Source of the DNA: JAIMBK01 sp040755215
GTDB taxonomy: Bacteria > Bacillota > Desulfotomaculia > Desulfotomaculales > Nap2-2B
Direction of reading: 5' to 3'
Length of the DNA: 64,000 nt
Assembly: GCA_040755215.1 (NCBI GenBank)
Contig: JBFMBG010000002.1
Location: 1 to 64,000 of the forward strand
The notes beneath the pieces were generated by a model that saw nothing but the letters and a program-made list of their open reading frames with translations, had not been told where the DNA came from and searched no databases. Positions 17,095 to 25,237 of the stretch are shown here, piece after piece. Position 1 is the first letter of the stretch. Each line of letters opens with the position of its first letter. The position numbers and the translations under genes were made by a program.

Positions 17095-18504
17095 ATGGCG
17101 TTAATTCAAAAACTGGCCGCCGTAGTCGGCCAACAAAATGTTTTCAGCGCCCCCGAGGCGCGTTACGCCTACAGTTACGACGCCACCTTCCGGCGCCGCC
17201 AGCCGGATGTGGTGGTGCGGCCGGCGAACATGGAAGAGGTTGCGGGCGTCCTGCGCCTGGCCTGGGAGACCCAAACCCCGGTGGTGCCGCGGGGGGCGGG
17301 GACGGGCCTCTCCGGCGGGTCGGTGCCGGTGCAGGGGGGTATTGTGCTGGATCTTACCCGGATGAACCGCATCCTGGAGATCAACACCGCCGATTTGCTG
17401 GCCGTAGTGGAGCCGGGGGTGGTAACGGACGATTTTGCCCGGGCCGTGGCTGAAAAAGGCTTTTTCTTCCCGCCGGACCCCTCCAGCAGCAAATCCTCCA
17501 CCATCGGCGGCAACCTGGCTGAAAATGCCGGCGGCAGCCGGGCCTTCAAATACGGCGTAATCAGGGACTACACCCTTGGGCTGGAGGTCGTTTTGGCCGA
17601 CGGACGGGTCATCCGCACCGGAGGGCGAACGATCAAAAATGTTTCCGGTTACGACCTGACGCGCCTGTTCGTCGGCTCCGAGGGAACGCTCGGGGTAATC
17701 ACGCAGGCCATCTTGAGGTTCATCCCCCCGCCCGAGGCAACCCGAACCCTGCTCACCTTCTTCCCCCGCCTGGACGACGCGGCCCGTACCGTCAGCGCTA
17801 TCATCGCCCGGGGAATTACGCCCGCCGCCCTGGAGTTCATGGACGACCAGAGCATCCGGGTGGTGGAGGAATATTTGCACCTGGGTCTGCCCCTGGACGT
17901 GGAGGCGTTGCTCCTGGTCGAGGTCGACGGGCCGGCCGCCGTGCTGGCGCAGCAAATCGCCGAAATCGCCGCCCTGTGCCGGGAAATGGGCTCCCGGGAA
18001 GTGCAGGTGGCCAGTACGGCCAAAGAAGCTGAAAACCTGTGGAGGGCGCGCAAGGCCATTTCCCCGGCGGTGGCCCGGATTAAACCCACCAAAATCTCCG
18101 AGGATGCCACCGTGCCGCGCAGCCGGATCCCCGAAATGGTCAGGCACCTGAAAGAAATCGCCGCCAAATACGATTTACAGATCGTGATTTTCGGCCACGC
18201 CGGGGACGGCAACCTCCACCCAAACATCATGTGCGACGAGCAGGACGTCGGCGAAATGCGGCGGGTGGAACAGGCGGTGGCCGAGATTTTCCAGGCCGCC
18301 CTGGAACTGGGCGGAACCCTGTCGGGCGAACACGGCATCGGCTTTCTGAAGGCGCCCTTTATGCCCTGGGAACACGGCGAAAACGGGCTTTGGGCCATGC
18401 GGTCAATCAAGCAGGCCCTGGATCCCAGGGGAATCCTGAACCCGGGGAAAATCTTTCCGCCGACCCAACAAGTTAATAATAAGGTGCCAGGCACCGACTA
18501 TTAA
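17095..18504 (+). CDS. glcD: FAD-linked 2-hydroxy-acid oxidase, GlcD family
   Basis: A 469-residue flavoprotein with FAD_binding_4 (about 40-180; PRGAGTGLSGGSVP, PDPSSSKSSTIGGNLAENAGG) and FAD-oxidase C domains (HAGDGNLHPNIM near 375, SGEHGIG near 420). It oxidises D-lactate or glycolate. GlcF, encoded next, would take the electrons. Start ATG 17095 has an AAGGAGC site. The C-terminal tail VNNKVPGTDY is translated from a palindromic repeat (18471-18511) that seems to have been inserted into the 3' end of the gene. Confidence 0.92.
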   Translation: MALIQKLAAVVGQQNVFSAPEARYAYSYDATFRRRQPDVVVRPANMEEVAGVLRLAWETQTPVVPRGAGTGLSGGSVPVQGGIVLDLTRMNRILEINTADLLAVVEPGVVTDDFARAVAEKGFFFPPDPSSSKSSTIGGNLAENAGGSRAFKYGVIRDYTLGLEVVLADGRVIRTGGRTIKNVSGYDLTRLFVGSEGTLGVITQAILRFIPPPEATRTLLTFFPRLDDAARTVSAIIARGITPAALEFMDDQSIRVVEEYLHLGLPLDVEALLLVEVDGPAAVLAQQIAEIAALCREMGSREVQVASTAKEAENLWRARKAISPAVARIKPTKISEDATVPRSRIPEMVRHLKEIAAKYDLQIVIFGHAGDGNLHPNIMCDEQDVGEMRRVEQAVAEIFQAALELGGTLSGEHGIGFLKAPFMPWEHGENGLWAMRSIKQALDPRGILNPGKIFPPTQQVNNKVPGTDY

Positions 18505-18511
18505 CTTTTTT
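18471..18511 (+). repeat. Palindromic GTGCC-A-GGCAC element acting as terminator
   Basis: Nested inverted repeat: AGTTAATA (18471) pairs with TATTAACT (18499), inside them GGTGCC-A-GGCACC, followed by a T-run. It shares the AGTTAA...GTGCC-GGCAC...TTAACT plan with 34421-34443. It overlaps the last codons and stop of glcD. Confidence 0.7.
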
Positions 18512-18544
18512 GAGGAAGGAGCTATACTGATTAAGAAAGGTGTT

Positions 18545-19846
18545 TTGGACCCGCTGCCGGAAGAGCTCTATTTGCGGTGTGTCCACTGCGGGATGTGCGT
18601 GCGGAACTGCCCGACCTTTCAGGAAACCGGACTGGAAATGGATTCGCCCCGGGGACGGGTTCAGTTATTGCGGGGCCTTAGCCGGGGTGAACTGGCCGCC
18701 ACCCCGGGCCTTTTCCGGACGGCCTGGGACTGCCTGGACTGCCGGGCCTGCGAGGCGGCCTGCCCGTCGGGGGTGCGCCCGGGGCTGCTGGTGGAGGAAG
18801 CGCGGGACCGCCTGAAGAGGTTTGAGAAGCGGCGCGGCGTGGGGATCTTTCTCCAGGAACTGGCCATGCGCTTTCTTTTCCCTTACCCCGGGCGACTGGA
18901 ACTGGCGGGGCGGCTCTTGCGCTTTTACCAGCGCTCCGGCCTGCGGACCGCGGTCCGGCGGCTGGGCGTCCTGAGGCTTTTTCCGCCCGCCGTCCGGGAG
19001 ATGGAACGCATTCTGCCGGAGATCCCGGCCAGAACAGCCAGGGCAATCCTGGCCGACGCAAAGGCAAATGGGGAAGGCGAAAAACACGGGAAAAGGGCGG
19101 GGGATGGGCGCACCGCCGGCCTTTTTTTGGGCTGCGTGACGGACGTCTTTTTTGCCGGCATAAACCTGGCCACGACCCGAATTTTAGAACGCCACGGCTT
19201 TCGGGTGGCGGCCCCGGCCGGCCAGTGCTGCTGCGGCGCCCTGCACCTGCACAACGGCAGCCGCGAGCAGGCCAAACAGCTGGCCCGCCGGAATATCGAC
19301 GCCTTCTTAGCAGCCGGGGTGGACCATGTGGTCACCAACGCCGGCGGCTGCGGAGCGGCTCTTCTGGAGTACCCGGAGCTTCTCGCCGGCCACCCCGTTT
19401 ACGCGGACAGGGCGCGGGAATTTTCCCGGAAGGTGATCGACATCGCCCAGCTTCTGGACCAAACCGGTTTTCTCCCGCCGCGGGGCTCTTTCCCCCGCCG
19501 GGTTACTTACCAGGCCTCCTGCCACCTGAAAAACGTCATGGGGGTCGCCGACGCCCCCAAGCGCCTGCTCCGGCAGGTGCCGGAACTAACGCTGCTGGCG
19601 ATGCCCGACGAAGCCCGCTGCTGCGGCAGCGCCGGCATCTACAACCTCACCCACCCGGAAATGGCCGAGGCCCTTTTGCGCCGCAAGATGGCCGACCTCC
19701 CGCCAGGCACGGAAGTAGTCGCCACCGGTAACCCCGGCTGCCTGGTGCAGCTCATGCACGGGGCGGAAAAATACGGCCCGCCCGTGCAGGTCAAACACGT
19801 GGTCGAAATCCTGGATGAGGCCTACGCGGCGGGTGAGCGCAAATAA
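18545..19846 (+). CDS. glcF: Iron-sulfur subunit, GlcF/lactate dehydrogenase type
   Basis: A 433-residue protein with two ferredoxin-type clusters (CVHCGMCVRNCP near 14-25 and CLDCRACEAACPSG near 65-78) and two CCG domains with the CCGA and CCGSAGIYN cysteine pairs. It passes electrons from the GlcD flavoprotein to the membrane or another acceptor. The TTG at 18545 lies 23 bases from the only good ribosome binding site (AAGGAG, 18516-18521). An in-frame CTG (18527) or ATT (18530) start would fit that site better, adding five or six residues. Confidence 0.92.
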   Translation: MDPLPEELYLRCVHCGMCVRNCPTFQETGLEMDSPRGRVQLLRGLSRGELAATPGLFRTAWDCLDCRACEAACPSGVRPGLLVEEARDRLKRFEKRRGVGIFLQELAMRFLFPYPGRLELAGRLLRFYQRSGLRTAVRRLGVLRLFPPAVREMERILPEIPARTARAILADAKANGEGEKHGKRAGDGRTAGLFLGCVTDVFFAGINLATTRILERHGFRVAAPAGQCCCGALHLHNGSREQAKQLARRNIDAFLAAGVDHVVTNAGGCGAALLEYPELLAGHPVYADRAREFSRKVIDIAQLLDQTGFLPPRGSFPRRVTYQASCHLKNVMGVADAPKRLLRQVPELTLLAMPDEARCCGSAGIYNLTHPEMAEALLRRKMADLPPGTEVVATGNPGCLVQLMHGAEKYGPPVQVKHVVEILDEAYAAGERK

Positions 19847-19852
19847 ATCGCG

Positions 19853-20281
19853 CTAACTTAATTCAAGTATGCGGAGAAATTCGGCGGGCGTGATAATTTT
19901 TATCCCTTGATACTTATTTAATTCCAAGAGATGCTTGTTTCCGCTGACGATATAATCTGCTTCCGATTCGACGGCGGCAGCAATGAACATGTCGTCATCC
20001 GGATCGGCGCTCGTTATTTTAACTTCCCTTTCCCCGGGAACAACTGTAGCCAGGCGCTTCAGACCGGCAATAAATTTACCTGGTAAATTCTCCTCGAGAT
20101 GGTGGAAATAACGCTTGATTTTTTCCCTGTGGAGGACCTCATTAATTTCGTCGATTATTTTTGGAGATAACACCAGCTCGAACTTCCCCGTCCGCCAGGC
20201 GGCAAGTAGTTTGGCCGGCGCTCCGCGAGGACTAATCAAGCCGGAAATCAAAACATTGGTATCGAGGACCGCCTTTTTCAT
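19853..20281 (-). CDS. PIN-domain toxin (VapC-like RNase)
   Basis: A 142-residue PIN nuclease from ATG 20281, which overlaps the antitoxin stop as ATGA. Acidic active-site residues are visible: LDTNVLISG (D near 7), E in the first helix region (IIDEINEVL), and the DPDDDMFIAAA pair (about 100-105). It would cleave RNA when free of the Phd-type antitoxin encoded just upstream. It closely matches the 'putative toxin-antitoxin system toxin component, PIN family' group. It faces the methylase cassette. Confidence 0.88.
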   Translation of the reverse strand: MKKAVLDTNVLISGLISPRGAPAKLLAAWRTGKFELVLSPKIIDEINEVLHREKIKRYFHHLEENLPGKFIAGLKRLATVVPGEREVKITSADPDDDMFIAAAVESEADYIVSGNKHLLELNKYQGIKIITPAEFLRILELS

Positions 20282-20553
20282 GATTTTTTCCGGCGAACTT
20301 CTTGAACTGCTTCCAGAACGTCCTTTTCTGCCTGTTCCTGATCCGCGTCCTGATTGGCCTCCCAAACCTCACCAATTAAATTAAAAAACTCCTCCCTTTC
20401 TTTCTGCCATTTTTGATACTCACTGATGGGGACAATAGCCGCCATCGGCTTTCCCCGCCGGGCAATGATAAATTGATTTCCGCTGTAATAGGCTTCTTCA
20501 ATAATTTGACCCAGCTTATCCCTCGCTTCCATGGGACTGATTACCCTTTCCAA
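20278..20553 (-). CDS. Phd/YefM-type antitoxin
   Basis: A 91-residue antitoxin from a TTG at 20553, chosen because GGAGG stands eight bases upstream; a longer frame to 20577 would place that site inside the gene. The N-terminal part (SPMEARDKLGQIIEEAYYSG..FIIARRGKPMAAIVP) is a typical Phd/YefM DNA-binding fold; the charged C-terminus should bind the PIN toxin. An inverted repeat GTACTT-TCCC-AAGTAC (20583-20598) just upstream is a candidate autoregulatory operator. Confidence 0.87.
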   Translation of the reverse strand: MERVISPMEARDKLGQIIEEAYYSGNQFIIARRGKPMAAIVPISEYQKWQKEREEFFNLIGEVWEANQDADQEQAEKDVLEAVQEVRRKKS

Positions 20554-20582
20554 ATAAAACACCTCCAAATTTGGCAATTAAG

Positions 20583-20598
20583 GTACTTTCCCAAGTAC
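20583..20598. promoter_or_regulatory. Putative toxin-antitoxin operator
   Basis: Perfect inverted repeat GTACTT-TCCC-AAGTAC 30 bases ahead of the antitoxin start. A second dyad, ATTGCCATGGTAAT (20613-20626), follows. Phd-family antitoxins commonly bind such palindromes to repress their operon. Confidence 0.5.
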
Positions 20599-20761
20599 GA
20601 ATATATTAGCATATTGCCATGGTAATGTCAAAGTAAATTACATTTTCCATGACTGAATTGCTCCGGGCCGGCAGGAATTCCTTTCTCCGGAGCGAATTTT
20701 TGTTTAAAATGACCATGGAAAAAGCCGGGATTACCAGCCAGGCAGATAAGAGGGTCCGTTT

Positions 20762-23700
20762 ATGAGCGTAGAAATTGAAAAAATTGCCTCGGAACAGGCT
20801 GCCGTGGTCGCCAAGGAGTTGCGGCAGGCAGCAAACCGCGGCGGAACGGAGGCGGATTTCCGACGGGAAGCCGCCCGGATTATGGAAGCGGCGGGCAGCG
20901 CAGCCGGCCTGACGATCGTTCCCCGGGACGAATTTTCCGTGGCCCGGGGTCGGGTGGATTCGGTTTATAACCGACTTATCCTGGAATATAAAAAACCGGG
21001 CATCCTTAAACCCACAAATAAGGGACATGCCAACCAGGAAGCGATCCGGCAGGTTAAAAATTACATCCTCGACGTAGCCGTAAGGGAACGCCGGGAAGCC
21101 CATCGTCTTTCCGGAGTGGTCACGGACGGCTTCCATTTCATTTTTGTCCGTCGCGTTGGTGAAGGATGGTCTATCGATGACCCGGCCCCCGTCACCCCGG
21201 CCACAACGGAGCGTTTTCTACGCCTTCTCTTTTCGCTTTCCGCCGGAGCGGCACTCATCCCCGAAAATTTGATCGAAGACTTTGGACCGCGTACACTACG
21301 TGCCCAACGGGCGGTGCGAACGCTTTACACCGCTCTTCATACCAGCAAACATCCCCTGGTGGCCAAGCTCTTTGAGCAATGGCGGCTCTTTTTTAGCGAA
21401 GCGACTGATTACAAAGAATGGGCTGAACGGATCGAAAACAAAGAAGAATTCCGTAACTTTGTCACAGGAATGGGAATCAGTCTGGAACTGCACGATCTTG
21501 AATACGAAATATCGGGAAGAAGGACCGAGGCGAGAACGCACCGCGATCCCCATTTAGCTGCCAGGGTCTTCTTCGCTCTACATACCTACTACGCGCTGCT
21601 CATCAAACTGGTGGCTTCTCTTGCGGCAGCCCGGTTCGCCGGGAACTCCTCCGCTCCCCTGGCAAACTTCCCAGTTAAAGAAGGGGATGCCTTGCGGAGA
21701 ACTTTCATGGAACTGGAAAGGGGAGGTCTCTTTAGAGAATACGGAATTCGAAATTTCCTGGAGGGCGACTTTTTCGGATGGTACCTTGCCGCCTGGAACG
21801 AAGACATTGAAGAAGCAACCGGCCAGCTGGTCCAGCGCCTGGCCGAATACGATCCGGGCGCCCTGGAACTGGCCCCGGAAAACGCCCGCGACCTTTTAAA
21901 GAAGCTTTACCACTATCTTTTGCCCCGGGAGATCCGCCACGACCTCGGCGAATATTACACCCCGGACTGGTTGGCCGAGCGCCTCGTCCGGCAAACCCTC
22001 GGGCAGGCCGACCTCGGAAACGCGACCAGGCGCGTGCTCGATCCTTCTTGCGGGTCAGGTACTTTTCTGGTCATCCTTATCAAACATATCCGCGACCGGG
22101 CAGCGCGCAAAAATCAGAACCCTTCGGAAACATTGGAACTCATTCTGAGAAACGTTGTCGGGATCGACCTGAACCCTCTGGCGGTAATCGCTGCCCGCAC
22201 AAATTATCTCCTGGCCCTGGGCGACTTGTTAAAACACAGAAAAGGTGAAATCGATATCCCCGTTTACCAGGCGGACTCAATTCTTACCCCTTCGCAGGGG
22301 ACAGGCTTGTTCGACGGCGACGTTTACCCCTTAAAAACATCCGCTGGCGTTTTTCGCATCCCCGCCGTTTTTGCCGACCAGGAACGGATGGACTATCTAA
22401 GCAACGTTCTCGACGAAGCCGTCGAGGCGGGGATCGGGGAAGGCGCCTTTCTTGCCCGCCTGACAAAAGCAGCCCGGCTGGAGCCGGAGGAACTGTCGGC
22501 CGCCGAGAACGAACTGAAGGCTCTCTACCGGCAACTCCGGGAACTGCACGAACAGGGCTTAAACGGCGTCTGGGCCCGGATCATCAAAAATGCTTTTGCG
22601 CCGCTTTTCCTTGAGCCTTGTCACTATATTGTCGGCAATCCCCCTTGGGTAAATTGGGAACACTTGCCGGATGAATACCGGCAGCAAACCAAGCCTTTAT
22701 GGGAGCACTACGGTCTTTTCCCCCACGGCGGGATGGACACCATCCTCGGAAAAGGAAAGAAAGACATCTCCATGCTGATGACCTACGTGGCGGCGGACCG
22801 CTACTTGCGGCGGGGCGGCAAGCTGGGTTTCGTCCTTTCCCAAAGCCTTTTTAAAACTTCCGGGGCCGGGCAGGGTTTCCGGCGCTTTCTTTTGCCCGAT
22901 AAAACCCCCTTTGGCCCCCTGGCGGTGGAGGACATGGTGGAGCTGAAGCCCTTTGAAGGAGCGACGAACCGCACCGCCGTGGCCGTTTTTGCCAAGGGCC
23001 ACCCGGTGCGCTACCCGGTATCTTACCAGTACTGGAAAAAGAGAAGCGAAGGCCGGGGGAGCGCCATCGGTTTCGATACACCGTACGAGGAAGTGACTAC
23101 GGAAAAGGTTACCTTTCGCAAGTGGTTCGCCGAACCGGTGGACAGGGCGGAAGAGACCTCGGCCTGGATCACGGCCAGGGAACTGGCCCTGCGCGCCCTG
23201 CATAAAGTATTAGGCCGCTCTTTTTATTCTGCCCACGAAGGGGCAAATACAGGCGGCGCCAACGGGGTTTACTGGGTGGAAATTACGGGGCTCAGGCCCG
23301 GCGGCCTGGCCATCATCGCCAACATCACGGAAGGGGCCAGGCGGCAAATCCCCCCTACCCAGGCCGCGGTCGAACTCGACCTCCTCTACCCCCTGCTGCG
23401 CGGCCGCGACGTCCGCCGCTGGCAGGCCGCCCCGTCGGCGCACATTTTGATGACGCAGGATCCTAATACTCGCACGGGCATAAATGAAGAGATCATGAAA
23501 CAGCAATACTTCAAAACTTATACATACCTGAAAAAGTTTGAACCCCTTCTTCGATCAAGAAAAACTCAGGCGGTCCGTCACTTAATCGAACGTGGACCAT
23601 TTTATTCGATATTTGGGGTTAGTCATTATACCTTTTCCCCTTGGAAGGTCGTCTGGCGCGAGGTAGCCAATGAATTAGACGCCGCGGTAGCTGGCCAGAT

Positions 23701-24082
23701 GCCCGCCGGCGACCGCCTCAAACCGGTAATTCCGGACCATACCTGTATTCTCGTCGAATGTAAAACGCAGCAAGAGGCGCATTATCTTTGCGCCGCCATC
23801 AATTCCAGCCCGGCCCGGCTGGCCGTCCGCAATTACATTGTGCTTCATCCCGATCCCCACGTTTTAAACAACCTGAACATTCCTCGTTTTACCGCCGGGG
23901 ACGAGCGGCACCGGACGCTGGCCGCCCTTTCCCGGGCGGCGCACGAAGCGGCCGCCAAAGGAGAGGCCGGGGAAATAAAGCGGATTGAAGACGAGATCGA
24001 CCGGTGGGCCGCCCGGCTGTGGGGCCTGACCGGCGAGGAGCTGGCCGAAATCAAGCAATCGCTGGAGGAAAGCCTGAAATGA
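20762..24082 (+). CDS. N6-adenine DNA methylase with N-terminal nuclease-like domain (type IIG/BREX-PglX-like)
   Basis: 1106 residues. The N-terminal domain has a PD-(D/E)XK-like core, D66...E75-x-K77 within GRVDSVYNRLILEYKKPG. A helical linker leads to an N6-adenine methylase core: LGEYYTPDW (about 393), motif I DPSCGSGTF (about 426), the acidic VGIDLNPLA strand, and motif IV NPPW (about 625). The last 350 residues should recognise the target sequence. It opens a four-gene cassette whose next gene overlaps by 4 bases. A type IIG enzyme would both cut and modify, but the linked NurA- and HerA-like genes suggest a multi-protein system. Recognition sequence unknown. Confidence 0.85.
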   Translation: MSVEIEKIASEQAAVVAKELRQAANRGGTEADFRREAARIMEAAGSAAGLTIVPRDEFSVARGRVDSVYNRLILEYKKPGILKPTNKGHANQEAIRQVKNYILDVAVRERREAHRLSGVVTDGFHFIFVRRVGEGWSIDDPAPVTPATTERFLRLLFSLSAGAALIPENLIEDFGPRTLRAQRAVRTLYTALHTSKHPLVAKLFEQWRLFFSEATDYKEWAERIENKEEFRNFVTGMGISLELHDLEYEISGRRTEARTHRDPHLAARVFFALHTYYALLIKLVASLAAARFAGNSSAPLANFPVKEGDALRRTFMELERGGLFREYGIRNFLEGDFFGWYLAAWNEDIEEATGQLVQRLAEYDPGALELAPENARDLLKKLYHYLLPREIRHDLGEYYTPDWLAERLVRQTLGQADLGNATRRVLDPSCGSGTFLVILIKHIRDRAARKNQNPSETLELILRNVVGIDLNPLAVIAARTNYLLALGDLLKHRKGEIDIPVYQADSILTPSQGTGLFDGDVYPLKTSAGVFRIPAVFADQERMDYLSNVLDEAVEAGIGEGAFLARLTKAARLEPEELSAAENELKALYRQLRELHEQGLNGVWARIIKNAFAPLFLEPCHYIVGNPPWVNWEHLPDEYRQQTKPLWEHYGLFPHGGMDTILGKGKKDISMLMTYVAADRYLRRGGKLGFVLSQSLFKTSGAGQGFRRFLLPDKTPFGPLAVEDMVELKPFEGATNRTAVAVFAKGHPVRYPVSYQYWKKRSEGRGSAIGFDTPYEEVTTEKVTFRKWFAEPVDRAEETSAWITARELALRALHKVLGRSFYSAHEGANTGGANGVYWVEITGLRPGGLAIIANITEGARRQIPPTQAAVELDLLYPLLRGRDVRRWQAAPSAHILMTQDPNTRTGINEEIMKQQYFKTYTYLKKFEPLLRSRKTQAVRHLIERGPFYSIFGVSHYTFSPWKVVWREVANELDAAVAGQMPAGDRLKPVIPDHTCILVECKTQQEAHYLCAAINSSPARLAVRNYIVLHPDPHVLNNLNIPRFTAGDERHRTLAALSRAAHEAAAKGEAGEIKRIEDEIDRWAARLWGLTGEELAEIKQSLEESLK

Positions 24083-25209
24083 GGAACCCTTTTGCCGGCC
24101 TCCAGCCGGCCCTCGCGGTGATCTGCCGGGAAGGCAAGGTTCTCCCGGCCACCGGGCAGGCGATGGAGGATCTGATGCGGCCGGATCACGAAGAGGTCAT
24201 TGACCGTCTTCGCACGGGCGACGAAAAAGTTTTGGACGTCCTCGCGGAAGCACCAAACCGCCGGCCCTGCGTGGAGTTGACGCCCCTTCACCGGACCAGG
24301 CGGCACCTGTTCCGTTATTTCCTGGACGGGTCGGCCCGGACCTTTTTCCTGGGCGACGTGGTGGAAGGCAACCGGCGCAGCCCGGTCCACGTTGCCCAAA
24401 TTGGAGCGGCGGCGGTCTTCCGGAAGGACAACGGACAGATCAATGTGGCCAGGGTAAAACACCGGATCGTGCTCATGATGGACAAAAATGCCGTCTCCTT
24501 CGGAGAAAAGGTCCAGGAACTGGTGCAAAGGGCCGGGCCCGGGTACGCCTTCCACGATACCATGGAAGAAGACGGAGAAACGGAGCAGACCGCTCCGGGA
24601 AAAGAGCCCCGTTCCCGGGCGGCACATAAAGCACACCATCTGATGGCCAAACTCGAAGACGAACTCGGCCGCAGCCTGGAGCGCCCGGACGGGCACTGGC
24701 TGGTCCTGGACGGCAGCCTGGGCAAGGATTTGCACGCCTGGAAAAATGTCCGGCATTTTCTGGGCGTAACCAAGTCTTTCAGCCGCGAACCGGTCTTTAA
24801 GCTTCCCGGCGCCCGGGGAGGAAAAATAGTCAATCTTTACGAACTCCTGGCCGGACTCCCGTTTGCAGCGAGAACCTGCGCCTACGCAACCCGTGCCGGC
24901 AAGGCCGCCTTCTGGTACGTCCGGATCAGAGAGCAAAGACACCTGGATTATCCACTGATGGGGGCGGTGAAGGTGGAACTCCCCAACCCGGCAGGCGAGG
25001 CGGTACCTTCCTCCCTCATCGACGAAATTTCGGCGGCGCTCGTCGCGGAACGCCAGGCAACGCCGCACGGCCGGGACAGCCGCTGGCACGCCCACCTTTA
25101 TCCCGTCTATCTGGCGGAACAGGCGGTAAAAAACGGTTTTGTTACCCGGGATGTCCTGAAGGCGGGACTGAAGTGGCCGGTTGCCGCCGGCGGCCCTGCC
25201 TCACTTTGA
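24079..25209 (+). CDS. NurA-like nuclease
   Basis: A 376-residue protein from ATG 24079 (ATGA overlap with the methylase stop; GGAGG upstream). It shows the layout of the NurA domain: an N-terminal acidic motif FLDGSAR (D about 83), a second LVLDGSLG (D about 209), and a C-terminal WYVRI...HLDYPLMGAVKVELP segment. NurA nucleases work with HerA hexamers to resect DNA ends, and a HerA-like ATPase is the next gene. No other product name suits it better, but the match is by motif only. Confidence 0.72.
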   Translation: MRNPFAGLQPALAVICREGKVLPATGQAMEDLMRPDHEEVIDRLRTGDEKVLDVLAEAPNRRPCVELTPLHRTRRHLFRYFLDGSARTFFLGDVVEGNRRSPVHVAQIGAAAVFRKDNGQINVARVKHRIVLMMDKNAVSFGEKVQELVQRAGPGYAFHDTMEEDGETEQTAPGKEPRSRAAHKAHHLMAKLEDELGRSLERPDGHWLVLDGSLGKDLHAWKNVRHFLGVTKSFSREPVFKLPGARGGKIVNLYELLAGLPFAARTCAYATRAGKAAFWYVRIREQRHLDYPLMGAVKVELPNPAGEAVPSSLIDEISAALVAERQATPHGRDSRWHAHLYPVYLAEQAVKNGFVTRDVLKAGLKWPVAAGGPASL

Positions 25210-25237
25210 TTGATCGCAAAGGAGGTTCACAGCAGCT

